Of a stretch of DNA of 64,000 bases, positions 52,623-63,835 are shown piece by piece. Origin of the DNA: Hirudinaria manillensis (lineage: Eukaryota > Annelida > Clitellata > Hirudinida > Hirudinidae); the NCBI GenBank assembly GCA_034509925.1, contig CM067536.1:646001-710000 (forward strand), read 5' to 3'. The position numbers and the translations under genes are program-made. The notes under the pieces are model-generated. The model ran no database searches. It was given only the letters and a program-made list of their open reading frames with translations, and was not told where the DNA came from. The number at the start of each line of letters is the position of its first letter. The first letter of the stretch is position 1.

Positions 52623-55086
52623 TAACCACATTCGGCTGTTGTCGCAGTGCTGTAGTTTCAGGTCTCAAAATCATTTGAATTTTTCTGGTGAAAAAATGTT
52701 CATTTCTTAATTTCATGACAGATTTAAAAGTAATGATTAATAGTGAAAGCAACAACATACTTTTTATATCTGACAACAATTATGACGACAATTATGACAA
52801 AGAGTGGGATCACAAAAACTAATGCAGATATGAGTCCTGAAAAATATAAACAGATTATTATACAGAATTATTGAATATGCAATGCTTTATAGCAAAAATT
52901 TTAGATACTGAAAGAAATGGTAAAAAGCACCAATTAACCACACATAACATATTGACCAATATTTAATCTTGACAGATGTGGAGCATCAATGACTTCAATT
53001 TCCATAGCTTTGACAATGCACTCTGCGTTGTTTCTAAGCTGACATTTGGCCATGCAACAGTATAAACCAGATGAACACATATGTTCAAGAGGTAAGGTTT
53101 GACATGGTGTTTCAACCATGGCTCCTGCAATTTGATGAACCCAATAATATGAACATTGGACATTTTCACTCTTATTGGCCAAACATCTCATGTTGTGGAG
53201 GTCATTGGAATATATGGGAGAAGATCTTTCTGTGGTGTTTTTGATATCTGTTTATTTAAAAGAAACATGACATAAATACTAACCTACATACTAACCATAT
53301 GTATATGATGATTGATAAATTATGATACTGACATATTTTAAATATTTAACTTATACAAGTATTCAATACTTGCATTGTGTCTTGAACTCATGCAACTGGC
53401 ATGGTTTGACTTGAGTATCATCCAAAACACATTGAAATATTGAGTTGAATTGCATCTCATAAGCAACAGATAAGTTGGTTTGAATTGAAATCTTTTTTGT
53501 TTCATCTTTCACTTCATGGTTTATTGGTGATGAATTTAATTTCTTTTCCAATGAATTAAATTTATATTTTTCAATCCATCTGAGATGAAGAAGGTTATAA
53601 TTGATGTTGCCAAAGTAATTGAAAGAACATTTCAGATTTAAAACATCTGCTTCTATTCCATAGCAATCATTTTCTCCAATCAATGTCAGGTCTTTATTCA
53701 TATTTTCATTGCAAATTAATTCTGTTTATATATTAAACAAGGCACTAATGTTAAAAATTAAACATCTTGTAATAACAATTTACCTCCAACAACAAGTTCT
53801 ATTTCAATAAAAAATGTCATTTGATCCAAACCATATTTATCTTCAAACTCTTGCGATTCTCCAACCATGCAAATATATCGTCCTGCATTTTTCTCATTAA
53901 CTTTACGTATATTCAGATTACAGTAAAGTGCATGAAGTTTACAGAAGAATTCATAATTGTCTATATTTGCATTTTTCCCATTCAAATAATATAAATTATA
54001 ATTCAGAACACCCTTAGTTGAAACATAGCTCCATCTTGTTCTTGTTATATTTGTTATGTTGTGTTCACATGGGAGAATAATATCATCACCTTTGCCCACT
54101 ACTCTTGTTTCAAATATTGGTCCTGTAAACATATTATTATGCCAGTCACATTTCTATCAATGAAAAAGTAAGTTAATGAAATGCCTCTTTGTGGGGAATA
54201 CCCATAATTGATTCTTAATAAAGTCCTGAATCATATTCCTTTAATCATTCTGTTAAAACTCAACATGCCTTGGTCATAAAGTATCAATAATTACATATGT
54301 TATCATTTCTAATCATAAAGTGAACTTTGTAGTTTCAAGTTTTAAAATAACATACACACATCACTCACAGTCAGCAGCTATTTCGGCACACACATCATAA
54401 TCTAACACTCTACCTAAGAAGACACATCCTGTCATAATTTTGTGTTTTTATTATTATTGGGAGATTAGCAAACCTTCCAATTTATAACTAATTACATAGT
54501 TTTAATTTAAAAAAGAAAATCTCATTTTCAGGTTAAACATTTAGGCCGATAACTACTTAAACTGGATTAAATAATATTATATTGCTCATATTCATTGATC
54601 ATATTCATTAGCATTACCTCTAATCACAAGCTCAATTTCAGCTGACACGAGACTTCTTTCATTGTCTTCTACAAAATAACAAATATATTTCCCTGAATCT
54701 TTATTTTTTGCTTGAACCAGTGTGAGTTTGCATGATGTCGATGTTTCATGAGGTTGGCATGAGATTTCAAATCCACTTTTCAAAATGTTGGGTTGTTGAC
54801 TGTCATAAATAGTTTCATTTATGTTGGTACTTGCTGGAGTATATATCCACACAATTCTTGTACTATTTTTGAGGATTTTATTATTGCATGCCATTTCAAA
54901 AGCCCTATCCTCTCTTACTACAAATCTGTCTTTAATCTCTGGAAAGAGTGGTCTAATTAATAATAAATTTGGCTACGTTTGGAAAGAAACAAATATTGAA
55001 TGACAAGAATGTATTTCCTTAACCTGCCAAAATAACTGTACAATATGTTATTAACCAGGCAACCACAAAAGTAGGAACGGCTATTC
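52623..55086 (-). CDS. Type I membrane protein with four Ig-like domains and a very short tail; N-terminus incomplete
   Basis: Cell-surface receptor or adhesion protein with no ortholog that I recognise. Exons in sense order: 55086-55024 (hydrophobic, signal-peptide-like, TFVVAWLITYCTVILA), 54938-54618 (Ig1), 54122-53784 (Ig2), 53721-53374 (Ig3), 53247-52939 or 52957 (Ig4), 52836-52761 (membrane), 52650-52623 (tail and TAA). All four Ig exons are phase 1-1, the usual Ig-domain layout. Ig1 has FEMACNN, RIVWIYTP and KDSGKYICYF. Ig2 has IILPCEHN, RTRWSYVS and NAGRYICMV. Ig3 keeps LKCSFN, LHLRWIEK and IFQCVL. Ig4 is unusual, with extra cysteines (LYCCMAKCQ). Membrane segment ALVFVIPLFVIIVVIIVV is followed by RYKNTATTAECG. 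The Ig3 donor is best read as GC (GCAAGT). No ATG is in frame in the first listed exon, so a 5' exon is missing. Confidence 0.8.
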
Positions 55087-55485
55087 CTGCAGAGACAGAA
55101 CTAAATTCGTATGCTGGTCTTCCTAGCCATTAGGTTAAAAATGTTTCTTCACCGTTCGTAATTATAACAAAAGTGACTCTCAATATTCTATAACTCACTA
55201 ACCCATGGGTATTGAATCATATTGTCGCGAAAAACGAATTTTCTGCCCAACCAGATGACGAATTTTCGGCAAAATTGATGTAAGCCATTGTTCTAGTACA
55301 TACACTACGACAACCGTTAAGTAACCGTGAGAGAATTAAATTAATAAATTACAAAAGAGATTTGTATGAGTAATTCTTTTTATAAACCTGATATTTATTT
55401 AGGTTTAATTAATTTTCATTTCAACGAAACTATTTCAATACTTACACCTCTTTGTCAACTACACATAGTCATATAATATATAGTC

Positions 55486-55600
55486 TTAAAAGCTCATCAG
55501 TGACGAGTCATAAACGCTAACAATGGATGAAAACGAGAACGAAGCGGCTTAAACAAACTTATAACTTTTCCATTTTTCGTGGCTAATTCCATTATAATTA
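55486..55600. repeat. Copy A of a local duplicated element of about 110 bp
   Basis: Direct repeat of 56271-56375, about 80% identical by eye, with an extra 11 bp (AGTCATAAACG) here. Both copies keep CTAACAATGGATGAAR and AGAACGAAGCGGCTTAAA, that is a 9-codon open frame ATG...TAA. They lie in the spacer upstream of the Ig receptor. Confidence 0.8.
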
Positions 55601-56270
55601 TATAATTCCAAAATAACTGTTGTGCGATCAAGTTACATTGAGTTAAAATTTGTAAAGATATTACAATTTTATTTGAGGATTTCTATCCAAAAGTTTAGAT
55701 CATAAATACAATTACATACGTTACGACAGGAGCCGTCCGCTCCACTAGAGATTTTGTCTGTTGTCTGTTTGTCTTGAAATGTTGCTAAACTTTCAAGTCA
55801 ATTTGATTATGTTTGACACCAAATAGTCAACATTTATTTAAGAATAATTATTGGAAAATACCAATTTTAGTTAAATATGTTCAAAATTTTAATTTTAAAA
55901 CAATTAAAATTGATAAAACACAGTCCTCTTGCATGACACCATTCTCCGCAGAGGTCCCTTGTCTGTAAACATGGCACTGTTTAATAATTGTTTAATGAAA
56001 ATTATATTTTTATATTCCCAAAACCTGTGCCTATTGATTGGAAAAATATTATTAATAACAAACCTTCGGTTGACGCTCAGTCACAATAAATGTAATACAA
56101 GTGTACCCCTTGTCTAAAAGTGGAAGTTTTTTACCTTTGGCATCCAAGGGATAAAGGTTCTGTTGAAATAAACCTCGAATATATCGAATTCAAAGTTCAA
56201 CTACAACAGACATCTACATCTTTATTTACAGGAAGAAGAAAATTGTCCACCGCCCTGGGCATCCAATGTT

Positions 56271-56375
56271 TAAAAGCTCATCAGTGACGCTAACAATGGA
56301 TGAAGACAAGAACGAAGCGGCTTAAATAAATTGATAACACTTTTCCAATTTTCATGGATAATTCATTCCTAATTA
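56271..56375. repeat. Copy B of the local duplicated element
   Basis: Same orientation as copy A, 785 bp away. The rest of the 55087-56984 spacer is AT-rich. An open frame on the minus strand at 56634-56428 was seen, but no splice sites link it to either gene. Confidence 0.8.
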
Positions 56376-56984
56376 CTTGTAAATAATGTGTTAATTGCAT
56401 TTTATGACACATTTTACACAACTACATTTAACGAAAAAGAGTAAAATAAAAGTTTTTATTTTGATAGGAAATCACGTTTTCGTTATTATAGATGTTTAGT
56501 AAATAATTCACATTTATTGCAACTTTTGACTGTAAAGGAAGATTCGTGTCATCTATCATCATTTCGTCACCCCATGGCGACTGTTGCAAAACGGTAAAAC
56601 GTTGTGATCTGGCCGACATTTCCAAAATTTCCACTGCGTTTTACATCAAATATCTGGTCTCAAATATCTGGAACCTATTGATGAATTATAAATGAATTGA
56701 TCTCAGCTATTACGCCTTGAAATTTTACGTGTTTATCATAAATAGCGTAAGACAGAAAACCTCTGGGCTAGATAAGTGGCCCATCTCAAATAAATGTTCA
56801 ATACTTTTTTATATGAATTAATAAAACTGTTGTGTTTTCCTTCTTTGTTTTTAATCGTATTTTGAATAACGGATTGCAGAAATAATAGATACAATGGCGG
56901 GCGGAAATACTGTACCAACAATTAATGTATCAAGTTTTCTCAAGTTTTTATTTCAATTCGAAATGAAAAATAATTGAAATGGTA

Positions 56985-58477
56985 TTACACTACAAAAAAA
57001 GAGGTTGTTAAATTGATGAGGCAAATCGATAAGAGAGCGAGGAATATGTCGAAAGTACGTTTCACTGAGAGGTTACAGTACTGGTAGTTGCAGTAACAGA
57101 TCTTTCCTGGAACTGACGACCGCCAATAATTTAACTGGAGCTCGTAGAAACAGCCTCTCTTCTCGTATATGTCGGCTGAAGTTAACAACTTTTGTATTAC
57201 ATAGAACTAATACTGAACTTAAGTTATTACCAGTCATGTCTTTTATTATCTTTCTCTGCAACATGACGTAATTTTATCTAGCCAATTAATTTTTTAGAAT
57301 ATTTTACTTTTAAATTGATAAGTCCCTGTTGTCTGGCTACAAGCATAGCTTATAATCTTATAAGATTGTTAACAAAATAAACACAGGTTGTCTAAACCAC
57401 GTTTGATTCTAACTACCTATAGTGGACACGTAGCAATAAGAGGCTCGTTCGCAGTTTGGCCATTCCTCATCGTCCATCATGTAGTATTCGTTGCAGTCTT
57501 TAGCTTTCTGATAAGGTTTCGTGTAGTCCGGCGTAGGGCAAATGACGCATATCTGAGAAAATTTGTCCTCCGCGTCTTCTGAGATAATTATCTGAGATTA
57601 ATATGATTAAATTAATTTAATAAATAAGTTAAGACATTCATCGGCTTATAATCTAGATCTTGGTTGTGCAATGCTATCGTATCCATGGTAACCTGTTGTT
57701 TTCGTTTGCATAGTTTTTTCCATAATCACTACTTAAAATAACTTATCAATAATTTAGAGTGGCTAGAATACTTTAAGTAATAACCAATCTTTGATCCGCA
57801 AAAACTAGACTCAGAATTTAGAATCATAGAATAAATATTAGCCAAAGCTTTCTAGCTTGATTTTGCTAACTCAAATTTATTATATAGCCTGATATATGAC
57901 TGATAGGAAACTGTCCAATCGGCATAGTATTCAACTGGATGTTCCTTTACCCCGTGTTTCACGCTGTCCTTCTTCTCAGGGAAGTAGACGTCAGAATCGA
58001 AATCCACGTCGTAGAATTCGTCCAATGGAATTGCACTTTCGTTCACAAAATCAATTTTGCTTGGATCGAATGGAAACCGGTCCCTGGTTGTAGTAGATCG
58101 TGGACTTTTGGATTTCCTAGGCCTGAACTGGTAAGATAGTTGTGTGCTACGACTTTTCCCGTTTTTAGTGTCTTCAGAGGAATTACTATCCTGACCATAG
58201 AAGCTTTATAGAAGCATAGAAGGAGAGATTTATTTCGATAACATCTTGAATTAAGAGAGTAAAATTCATGTTTTATCTTTTTCACAGATACACTGCTTCT
58301 ATCAAATTCTTTTTAGAACCATCTTACATCTTTTTTTATCTATAAATGATTCTATATTACATGCATCAAACAATCCAAAGCGATCAGGCAATGACATTTT
58401 GATGAAATTTGAAAATCTTACCCTGCTATTAACAAGGAAGCTATAAACAAGAAAAAGTAATTTTTCTTTGCCAGCAT
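56985..58477 (-). CDS. Ly6/uPAR (quiver/sleepless-like) GPI-anchored surface protein with a long charged N-terminal segment, 211 aa
   Basis: Probable secreted three-finger-fold protein held at the cell surface by GPI; relatives modulate channels or receptors. Exons in sense order: 58477-58422, 58203-57951, 57552-57417, 57175-56985; phases close. MLAKKNYFFLFIASLLIAG is a signal peptide. Residues 20-103 have no known domain: a basic patch (RPRKSKSPRSTTTRDRF), then an acidic one (DEFYDVDFDSDVYF). The LU domain (about 104-185) has CVIC, DCNEYY, NCE, YCY, RGCF and ends KICYCNYQYCN, the CxC...CN ending typical of quiver-like proteins. A C-terminal hydrophobic tail (LALLSICLINL) fits a GPI signal. 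The donor at 57950 (GTAAAG) is inferred: without it exon 2 reads on to a stop at 57852 and gives a 135-aa secreted protein with no LU domain, so two genes or isoforms remain possible. Confidence 0.72.
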
Positions 58478-58830
58478 ATTTAAGTTTTTCAACGCTGAAA
58501 TTTTATTTCATAGCTCGAGAGAATCATAAGAACATTAATAGAACATTATAGAGATCTACGTCATCTGGTTTAGCTTTCATTAAATTACGGAGGCTTATTC
58601 TAAATGTTATTTAATAATATTATTATTCAACAAAAAGCATGTAATAATGTCAATAATAATTAATTTACGCTCTAGAAACTTTTTAAGATAAAGAAATTTC
58701 AGATTACTCTGTAAGACCTTTATCGATAGTCCGCACTTTACCTAGATTCGAAAGGTGTTTTTTTACTGTCGATAGGTGGCTGCCGTCTCGTACGGGTTTT
58801 TTTGGCATAACTCGAAGATAGTCTACCAAC
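58478..58830. promoter_or_regulatory. 353-bp bidirectional spacer between the Ly6-like gene and the beta-trefoil gene
   Basis: The two start codons diverge from this short AT-rich segment. It holds both promoters unless there are distal 5' exons. A CGATAG motif occurs at 58723 and, as CGATAGG, at 58769. No core element is assigned. Confidence 0.45.
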
Positions 58831-61800
58831 ATGGCAAATCAGGTTGGTTTGTTGAGTGATAGGTAAATTAGAATTAATTGATTTGTGTGGTTGTTACTGC
58901 AGCTAAAATTTATATTTGCCACGGGAAATATAAAGTGAAAAGTTTATGCCCGATATGTAAATACATGTATTTCCAGAATTTAGTTTTTTTTTAGTAATGA
59001 AATAACTACAGTTTTGAGGTAAAAATTAAAAAAATTAAATAATGTAACAGGGTAAACGTAATATGTAATTAGGTGCAGGAATTTAACGTTTTTCATTAGG
59101 ATTGCTCTAGTCATTTTTATTAATGATCCATTTTGTGGGGAATAACTTGCTGCCATTTATGTAGGTATTTCTTTTGTATAATAATTTATTAATCAAGTTA
59201 TAGATACCATTTTAGGATTTATAATTCCTATTTATATACACTGATAAACTTTCAACTTTACTAATGACTATTTAAGGGTCCATATGGAATGCCCCCAGGC
59301 TATCCTCAGCTACCTGCTCAGGGTTATGGCGATGCGATGCCACCTCAGCAGCCGGGGGCGCCTCCGTCTCAGGCTTATCCGCCACACAACTACCAGCCAA
59401 GTTTTAAGAAGTTTTGAGATGTTGGTGACAGAACTTACTATTTTCATTTTCCAATGCTTTCATTTGCAGTGACCTACTATTACTACATCTCGTCCAAGTT
59501 GAACGGACTCGTCCTGGACATTGAGGGTTCAAACGATTCGCCCATGTCGAGAATCGTGCTGTGGCACAAGAAGGAGGTCTCTGAGGCTGCCAATCAGCTG
59601 TGGTACAATGACTATACGACTGGAACCATAAAGAGCAAGCTTAATAATCTATGCCTGGAATTTAAAGGTTCTAGTTATTATTATCATCATTATTGTTTTG
59701 TTGTTGTTGCTGGTGTTGTTGTCGTTAGAACAAGATGATTTTGAGTCTCATGCTTGAAGTTCGTGGTGATAATGGTGGTGATGATGATCATGATGATGAT
59801 CATTCATTGGAGAATGAATATAAAAGTGAATCCAGCCAAGAAGTTAATAACATAACTGAACACAATGAACGTCCAATCACTGCAACCATTTGCTGATATC
59901 CACCTAGCTAGCTGTAGCCACAGACAGCAATTATCAACAGTCACCTTATAGTAGAACCTGCCTATAGGGACAGCTAGATTTCACATGAAAATAATGTCCA
60001 TATGGGGAGGTTGTCCCTTTTACCAGGTGTCAAATGTTAAACTAAAATAAAATAGGCTCCTAGAAAAAATGGCCCTTAAGTCAGGTTTTACCCTATTCTC
60101 GGGTTCTTTAATTCGCAGGTTTTACTGTATCTTGATTGGTTATAATTGTTCCAATCAAAGTATCATATAGTTGTAATAGTAATTGTTAATATAATTGTAT
60201 CATTAAGTGCAATCTTAAATTATTTATAATTATTGACATTTACCAGATGGCAAGATGGTCGTGAACACGTACCAGCCCGGCAATCCGAACCAGTTGTGGG
60301 AAGGAGTCAGTCAAGTGATAAAGAATAGGATGAATCCAAATCTTGTCTTTGAGATTGAAGGTAAAACAATTATCTTATCACCATCTTATTTATTGTTTAA
60401 CTCTGAGTAACGGCCTAGAAACTCAACACTTATACAGTTAAGTATGCAATTATCAAGTAACAAACGTACAAGCATTCATGATAATGATATCCTGCTAACC
60501 AATGCTCTAGTCACTAAATTACTTCAACAACACAATTTCTCTTCAGGAGGCAACAGAGAAGCAGGAGCTGCACTCATAGCCTCTCCTTTCACTGGCTCCC
60601 CGCAGCAGCAGTTTGAACCCATCTTTCCTCCGCCTCCTCCGGGCCAGAATTACCCCGCCCAGCCCCCTCCGGGAAGTCTTCCTCTGTCGCCGGGGCAACC
60701 GCCTGCGATGCCAGGGCAACCGACGGCGCCGGGCCAGCTGCCGCCACCGCCCTACGTCTCGCCGTCTCAGCCCACCCAGCCGAGCGCTCCTGCTCAGGAT
60801 CCTGTTCCGACGAAACCGCCCTTCGTCAAGTGAGGAGCGACGATTTTATTCCCACGTCCAATGTCTCTGCTTTATAATTATGAGATGGGGTTTGATTTAT
60901 ATGAATGCATAATGATGATGATGATGATGATGTTGACAAAATGCCGAAAAAATGCTATTTGATGGGTGGATTAGGTTTTGTATTCTTATAGAAAATATTA
61001 ACAGCACGGTTGACCAAAACGTTTCCAGGAAGTTGTTTTTCTTGGTGAGCGAGATGCACGGTAAAGTCATGGACATCGAGAGAAACAATGCCAAAGAGGG
61101 CGCTGCCGTCATCGCCTATACAAAGAACAAGGATGCCAGGAACCAAATGTGGTACTTCGACGAGGAAGGTCTGATCAGGTCGGCACTCAACGACTTCGTT
61201 CCCTGTGCCTCGGGTAGATTCGCTTGTATTTGCTTTTGAATATAATTTATCGTATTATTCCTGGAATTTAATTTATTTTTAACATAATTTATTATTATTT
61301 ATTATTGGATTGTAACTTATTTTGTAATTAATTTTGAATATAATTCATTACGTTATTCCCGGGATGTTTTTGAATTATGATAGCTCTCAAATTATACTAA
61401 CCTTGTGTTAATGTTTATCAACGTCATGTGACAATGATGATGATGATGATGACAATGACGATGATTGGTAATAACTAAGTAGTGATATTGAATCCTTATA
61501 AGGGTAGTTCTGAGCTTTTAAGATGACTCATGGATTACATGATGCATTACATCAGGTTTATCACATGGTGTTTATGCAAATAGTTATGGAGCTCTGATGA
61601 TTAACTCATTGGAGCACTTCACAATTCTTGTAATGGCTTTGGTGAATCATCATTGTTGCACATTCAGAATGATTTTGAATTCAGAACTATGGCATTGAAT
61701 AGAAAAAAAAGTAAATGCTTTTATCAAATAAACTGCCATGTTGGTTTATCAACACCTCCTATCAACACTTCTACTTCATCTAAGCTGATTGCCATATTCG

Positions 61801-62100
61801 CAATGCATAAATTCCAACTAATACATTACAAATATTACAGTAGCAATCTCCTTAATTAACATTAATCCATTTAAATATTTAAAAAAACTTGCCTCTTGTT
61901 CAGGGAAAGCCACGCCCCTTAAGATGGTCATTTTCACTGGCGGAGCGAGTCAGAGGTTCAGGCTGGACGGAAAGAAGGTCGTCAACGGAGTCGGGGAATG
62001 CGCGGACATCAGGGGGGCCTGGAAGCATGACGGTGCGCCCGTCATCACCTACAAATATTCGGGAGCTTCGAACCAGCACTGGAGAGTGGAATACATATAA
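58831..62100 (+). CDS. Proline-rich protein with two ricin-type beta-trefoil (QxW lectin-fold) domains, 370 aa
   Basis: Exons 58831-58842, 59277-59400, 59470-59667, 60247-60360, 60547-60829, 61029-61213, 61904-62100; phases close. No signal peptide or membrane segment is seen, so it is probably cytosolic or unconventionally secreted. Residues 5-45 are a Pro/Gly/Tyr/Gln-rich head (YGMPPGYPQLPAQGYGD), similar in style to annexin A7/A11 N-termini. Trefoil 1 is at about 46-165, with NQLWYND and NQLWEGV. A Pro-rich linker is at about 168-243 (QFEPIFPPPPPGQNYP, GQLPPPPYVSP). Trefoil 2 is at about 244-370, with NQMWYFD, SQRFRLD and NQHWRVEY. Recurrent FFLVSEMHGKVMDIE and YYISSKLNGLVLDIE show the two trefoils are related. 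The fold binds carbohydrate or acts as a scaffold; I infer no ligand and see no catalytic toxin chain. The first coding exon encodes only four residues. Confidence 0.92.
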
Positions 62101-62291
62101 ACTTTATACTATAAAGAGCTCTTTAGGCTCCTGATTAAAAATACATTTTGATATTGGTTTTCTGTTCTTTCTATTTTAGTTGGAATTCTTTTTTTTGTTT
62201 TGGTTCTCAAGTGGAGGAATGACGTGTCACTAAATTGACCACTTTTTGGCGTTCTTATTTCTCAATGGATGTGCAACCATTTTAGAAATGA

Positions 62292-62338
<47 letters not shown>

Positions 62339-63693
62339 ATTGTGGATCTCCTTCCAGATTGCTTAATTACTCGCCTTTGTTAATTAATTAAACTTGTTAA
62401 CCTTGCTTTTTTACATGCAATATTGTGAAAGTTGATATGCAACGATTGTTTTGTTATTTCATCTCTGATTACTTTGAGAAGTTATTATCGCTACTCTGAT
62501 TAATATTTGTACAATTGAAATATTGTTTTGGTAGTTTTTATACATCATAGTTGGCTTACCGAAGTTTGCACCCGAAGCTTGATTCTTCTTTTGCTGATCA
62601 TTTTATAAAATAATGTTGTCAACTTGAATCCTGTATCCTTGAATTGTTGAGGATTGTGAGTTCTACTGACTTTCTTTCATTTGTGCCTGTGATTTGAGGA
62701 AGGCTATGGTTTTGCTTTATTTTCCATTAATTTGATGTGAGTTTTAGAGAATTTAGATTTAGTTCTTTGTCTAACATTTTGTGACAATCTAAAAACCATA
62801 CTATCTCATCCTAAATAACATGACTAATGTCAGCTAACTAAGCTTTACCTGGCCTTTATAGATATATTACTCATCTTTAGTTCAAATGGTCGTCCTTGGG
62901 TGAAGATCTGAATACTTTAATTTTGCATGGTAATTTGGCTTACAAAGTTTTGCTTGGAACTTCTTAATTGTTGTTTATGTGTTGCTTTGAAATTTTCAAT
63001 AATCCTCAAATCTGATAGTGCATTTATTCTGTTCTGAGTCTCTGACATTTGTCTTGACTCAGAATTGAAAGCTCATGTTCTTTTCTTTTCTTAGCTTTTT
63101 TCTTATAAAGGCTAACTTTATAATCCACTGTTTGGAACTACTAGTTGTAATAATAAAAAGTGTCCATTTTGGAATTATGTTTCATGTGAGGCATTTGGGG
63201 GGTCGGGATCTGTGGGTTTTGTCGGGACTCAGTGGCATTACTATTTAACTAAATTATGCGATAAACTTTGAGTCCATAATTTACCGTGTATGGCTTGGTC
63301 AATCTCAAGTCAAGTTTCTGTGGCATTTTAGTGTTCAATGAATTAGGAAATAAAAAAATTTTAGTCTGTAGAATTTAAAATATGTCATCCGAAGCAGATC
63401 AATTTCAAAAATATTTCTATGCGATTCACTTTTAGTTGTGCAACTCCCTAGAAAAGGTTTGGCCACATGACTATTAGTTGTTTTCATTTTGAACGACCAT
63501 CTCCGTTTTAGGATTCGGATTCCTGTAATTACTCTATATGTTTTAAAACTTAATATTTTGTAGACAGAGTATTTAAATATTTAAGCCACAAATCACAACA
63601 TTTAAATTTTGTTCGCCGTCAGTATCTCCTGGATAGGACAAAAACCATTTATTGTTTACTAATTTGTTGCTACGCGATTTCCAGTTATAGGCC
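62101..63693. other. Spacer downstream of the beta-trefoil gene
   Basis: Unique, T-rich sequence with no supported exon. The (AAAT)n tract lies at 62290-62340. AATAAAAAG at 63150-63158 is another possible poly(A) signal. It probably contains the 3' UTR of the beta-trefoil gene and the promoter of the next gene. Confidence 0.6.
62290..62340 (+). repeat. (AAAT)n microsatellite, about 12 units, providing AATAAA
   Basis: A near-perfect tetranucleotide run about 190 nt after the stop of the beta-trefoil gene. Every unit junction is an AATAAA on the sense strand, so it may act as its poly(A) signal. Confidence 0.92.
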
Positions 63694-63835
63694 ATGTCTC
63701 TGCCTCCTCCATATTCGGAAAGCGCTGCCCCAGCGACCGTGGTCGTCGGCACCAGCGACTCCAGCGAAGGAAACCCTCAAGTTGCCTGGTGGTGTAAAAT
63801 TCTCGTGAGAACAGCAGCCGCCATTGCAGGAGGAA
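63694..63835 (+). CDS. First coding exon of a probable Flower/CACFD1-family membrane protein, cut by the window end
   Basis: ATG at 63694 opens MSLPPPYSESAAPATVVVG. After a polar stretch comes VAWWCKILVRTAAAIAGG, which resembles the start of the first membrane segment in CACFD1 (TWWYRWLCRLSGVLGA), a synaptic-vesicle and endocytosis-associated protein with a few membrane spans. The likely donor is at 63836 (GTTTGT), since the frame meets a stop just after. Only about 47 residues are visible, so the family call rests on a weak local match. The PPPYSE motif is a PPxY-type signal for WW-domain ligases. Confidence 0.45.

Noticed and set aside
55240-55292. ATG-initiated stretch just upstream of the Ig receptor signal-peptide exon
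   Set aside because: The strong GTGAGT donor after it gives a phase that makes a stop codon at the next acceptor.
56428-56634. Minus-strand ATG frame of 68 codons with a plausible start
   Set aside because: The first 35 codons look coding in style, but no donor or partner exon in phase was found. It could be a lost 5' exon of the Ig receptor; not supported.
57388-57582. Plus-strand frame of 64 codons with hydrophobic content
   Set aside because: Antisense to the LU-domain exon, whose cysteine pattern and phase are convincing.
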